From: Streptomyces venezuelae | GTDB taxonomy: Bacteria; Actinomycetota; Actinomycetes; Streptomycetales; Streptomycetaceae | Direction of reading: 5' to 3' | Assembly (NCBI RefSeq): GCF_008642355.1 | Contig: NZ_CP029193.1 | Coordinates: 5,294,001-5,358,000, forward strand | DNA: 64,000 nucleotides | In this document: one piece after another, positions 61,746-64,000 of the stretch | How the letters are laid out: every line of letters begins with the position of its first letter | Position numbering within the stretch: position 1 is the stretch's first letter | Translations under genes and position numbers: made by a program | Notes under the pieces: generated by a model | Database searches by the model: none | The model's input: only the letters and a program-made list of their open reading frames with translations | What the model was told of the DNA's origin: nothing

Positions 61746-63694
61746 TCGTACAGCTCCTCTTCAGAGAGGTACTTGACCAGCTCCTCCTTGTCGAAGAGGG
61801 CGAGCAGGTCCGGGCGGATGGGCTCGGTCGTCACGCGGACGAGGTCGATCTGGCCGCGTACGGGATCGGTGGCCGCCAGGCCGCCCGTCGGGTCGGCGAG
61901 CCGGCAGAGGAGATTGACCCGCCGCCACTCGCGGTTCATCGCCGGGTGGTCCTCGCGGGTGTGACCGCCGCGGCTCTCCGTGCGCTCCAGGGCGGCCCGT
62001 GCGATGCACTCGCTGACCAGGAGCATGTTCCGCAGGTCCAGGGCGAGGTGCCAGCCCGGGTTGAACTGCCGGTGGCCCTCGACGCCCGCGCGCCGCGCCC
62101 GTACCCGGAGTTCGGCGAGCTTATCCAGGGCCTGCTCCATCTCCGCCTCGCGGCGGATGATGCCGACCAGGTCGTTCATGGTCTGCTGCAGCTCCTGGTG
62201 GAGGGTGTACGGGTTCTCCGGGGTCACCCCGTCCTCCCGGCCCTCGGCGCTGAACGGCCGCAGCGCCTCCGCGGCCGCCGTGTCCACCTGCACCTCGTCC
62301 GGCACGGGGCGTGCGGTGAGCCCCGCGGCGTACCTGGCCGCGTGCAGGCCCGCGCGCCGGCCGAAGACCAGCAGGTCGGAGAGGGAGTTGCCGCCGAGCC
62401 GGTTGGAGCCGTGCATGCCGCCCGCGACCTCGCCCGCGGCGAAGAGCCCCGCCACGCGGCGCGTGGCCGCGGTGTCGGAGTCGACCGCGACGCCGCCCAT
62501 CACGTAGTGACAGGTCGGCCCGACCTCCATCGCCTCCGCGGTGATGTCGACGTCCGCGAGCTCCTTGAACTGGTGGTACATCGACGGCAGTCGGCGTTTG
62601 ATGACGTCCGCGGGCATGCGCGTCGACACGTCGAGGAAGACACCGCCGTGCGGGGAGCCGCGGCCCGCCTTCACCTCGGCGTTGATGGCGCGCGCGACCT
62701 CGTCGCGGGGGAGGAGTTCGGGCGGGCGCCGGTTGTGGTCCGGGTCCTCGTACCAGCGGTCGCCCTCCTCCTCCGACTGCGCGTACTTCTCCTTGAAGAC
62801 GTCGGGCACGTAGTCGAACATGAACCGTTTGCCCTCGGAGTTGCGCAGCACCCCGCCGTCGCCGCGCACGGACTCGGTGACGAGGATGCCCTTGACCGAC
62901 GGCGGCCAGACCATCCCCGTCGGGTGGAACTGCACGAACTCCATGTTCAGCAGGGGCGCCCCGGCGAGCAGCGCGAGCGCGTGCCCGTCACCCGTGTACT
63001 CCCACGAGTTCGACGTCACCTTGAAGGACTTGCCGATGCCGCCGGTCGCGAGGACGACGCTGGGCGCTTCGAGCACGAAGAAGCGGCCCGACTCCCGGTC
63101 GTAGCAGAAGGCACCGCCGACACGGCCGCCCTCGGCCCCGTCGTCCCCCGACTCGTCCTTCAGCACGCGCGTGACCGTGCACTCCTGGAAGACCTTCAGG
63201 CGTGCTTCGTAGTCGCCGAATTCCTTGTGGTCCTGCTGCTGCAGCGCGACGATCTTCTGCTGCAGCGTGCGGATCAGCTCCAGGCCGGTGCGGTCGCCGA
63301 CGTGCGCGAGCCTCGGGTACTCGTGGCCGCCGAAGTTGCGCTGCGAGATCCGGCCGTCCGGAGTGCGGTCGAAGAGCGCGCCCCACGTCTCCAGTTCCCA
63401 CACGCGGTCCGGCGCCTCCCGGGCGTGCAGCTCCGCCATGCGCCACTGGTTGAGGAACTTGCCGCCGCGCAGGGTGTCGCGGAAGTGGACCTGCCAGTTG
63501 TCGCCCGAGTTCACATTGCCCATGGAGGCCGCGATGCCGCCCTCGGCCATCACCGTGTGGGCCTTGCCGAACAGCGACTTGCAGATCACGGCCGTACGGG
63601 CACCCTGCTCGCGCGCCTCGATCGCGGCCCGCAGACCCGCGCCCCCGGCCCCCACCACGACGACGTCCCACTGCTGTCGTTCCACTTGAGACAT
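61742..63694 (-). CDS. sdhA: Succinate dehydrogenase/fumarate reductase flavoprotein subunit
   Basis: A 650-residue flavoprotein that oxidises succinate to fumarate. The FAD loop is VVVVGAGGAGLRAAIEA, the covalent-flavin His region is KAHTVMAEGGIAASMGN, the substrate site includes QFHPTGMVWP and the second FAD segment is GEVAGGMHGSNRLGGNSL. The ATG at 63694 was taken as start. It lies 16 bp after the membrane subunit gene. Length is normal for the actinobacterial type. Confidence 0.96.
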   Translation of the reverse strand: MSQVERQQWDVVVVGAGGAGLRAAIEAREQGARTAVICKSLFGKAHTVMAEGGIAASMGNVNSGDNWQVHFRDTLRGGKFLNQWRMAELHAREAPDRVWELETWGALFDRTPDGRISQRNFGGHEYPRLAHVGDRTGLELIRTLQQKIVALQQQDHKEFGDYEARLKVFQECTVTRVLKDESGDDGAEGGRVGGAFCYDRESGRFFVLEAPSVVLATGGIGKSFKVTSNSWEYTGDGHALALLAGAPLLNMEFVQFHPTGMVWPPSVKGILVTESVRGDGGVLRNSEGKRFMFDYVPDVFKEKYAQSEEEGDRWYEDPDHNRRPPELLPRDEVARAINAEVKAGRGSPHGGVFLDVSTRMPADVIKRRLPSMYHQFKELADVDITAEAMEVGPTCHYVMGGVAVDSDTAATRRVAGLFAAGEVAGGMHGSNRLGGNSLSDLLVFGRRAGLHAARYAAGLTARPVPDEVQVDTAAAEALRPFSAEGREDGVTPENPYTLHQELQQTMNDLVGIIRREAEMEQALDKLAELRVRARRAGVEGHRQFNPGWHLALDLRNMLLVSECIARAALERTESRGGHTREDHPAMNREWRRVNLLCRLADPTGGLAATDPVRGQIDLVRVTTEPIRPDLLALFDKEELVKYLSEEELYE

Positions 63695-63710
63695 CAGAAG
63701 GCCCCGTCCA

Positions 63711-64000
63711 TCAGAAGAAGCGCGGATCGTCGAAGGCGCCGCTCGCGACCAGGTAGACGTAGAGGTCGGCGAGCGCCACGCTCGCCAACGACGTCCACGC
63801 GAGCAGCATGTGCCGGTTGGTCAGCTTCCCGGTCCACTGCCACATGCGGTACCGCACGGGGTGCCGGGAGAAGTGCTTGAGCTTGCCGCCGATGACGTGG
63901 CGGCAGGAGTGGCAGGAGAGGGTGTAGATCCAGATCAGGACGACGTTGACGAGCAGGACGAGCGTGCCGAGCCCCATGTGGCCCCACTCGTAGTTCTCGT
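63711..64000 (-). CDS. Succinate dehydrogenase membrane subunit, C-terminal part (cut by window edge)
   Basis: The visible part has two hydrophobic segments (LGTLVLLVNVVLIWIYTL, HMLLAWTSLASVALADLYVY) and a CHSCRH motif between them. The frame is open past the Met at 63977 to the window edge, so the gene probably continues beyond it. By position it is the heme/quinone-binding anchor of the succinate dehydrogenase. Confidence 0.8.
   Translation of the reverse strand, partial: ENYEWGHMGLGTLVLLVNVVLIWIYTLSCHSCRHVIGGKLKHFSRHPVRYRMWQWTGKLTNRHMLLAWTSLASVALADLYVYLVASGAFDDPRFF

Overview
The window comes from a Streptomyces-like actinomycete. It has very high G+C coding DNA, frequent GTG starts, ATGA/GTGA-coupled operons, an NRPS cluster, SpoIIE/RsbW-type regulators and an actinobacterial-type succinate dehydrogenase. 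All calls are made by reading translations and motifs; no database search was run.

Left end (1-8.1 kb): an acquired island. It holds the C-terminal part of a type I restriction HsdR subunit, an overlapping YgjP-type zinc metallopeptidase, and a protein joining a GHKL ATPase to a Shedu-like (DUF4263) nuclease. A 518-bp non-coding stretch with inverted and repeated motifs follows, then a RecA-like ATPase, an excisionase-like protein, a winged-helix-like protein and a tyrosine integrase. A CopG/PIN toxin-antitoxin pair and a small hypothetical gene come next (8.4-9.5 kb), followed by rsgA and a five-gene oligopeptide ABC transporter operon (10.9-16.7 kb).

Centre (16.7-43.6 kb): an NRPS cluster I cannot match to a known product. 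A minus-strand operon encodes a PAPS-type sulfotransferase, a thioesterase-like protein, a methyltransferase, an A-PCP protein with a threonine-like code and an MFS exporter; a LuxR-type regulator lacking the receiver phospho-Asp follows. Diverging from it are C-A-PCP, a double acyl-CoA dehydrogenase, MbtH, a type II thioesterase, A-PCP-C, an A-less PCP-C and an aldo/keto reductase. A converging argininosuccinate-synthase paralogue with altered active-site residues is followed by A-PCP-reductase and cysC-cysD-cysN, which make PAPS. Both divergent promoter regions contain a related 17-bp palindrome (GTAA-N9-TTAC). Taken together these suggest a sulfated, possibly methylated peptide released as an aldehyde or alcohol, with a threonyl unit perhaps loaded, modified and passed on in trans.

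Right end (43.6-64 kb): mostly chromosomal genes. These are a threonine-synthase-like enzyme, a secreted subtilisin converging with a serpin, a membrane-anchored DUF4190-like protein, an esterase, a GntR regulator, a Nudix hydrolase, an RsbW-like kinase, a large PAS-GAF-SpoIIE-HATPase protein, a MoxR ATPase with its VWA partner, and sdhB-sdhA plus a membrane subunit that runs off the window. Three degraded loci lie between them: a CU044_5270-like C-terminus, a deletion scar joining a TPM-domain gene to a pspA tail, and a SUKH (SMI1/KNR4) C-terminus.
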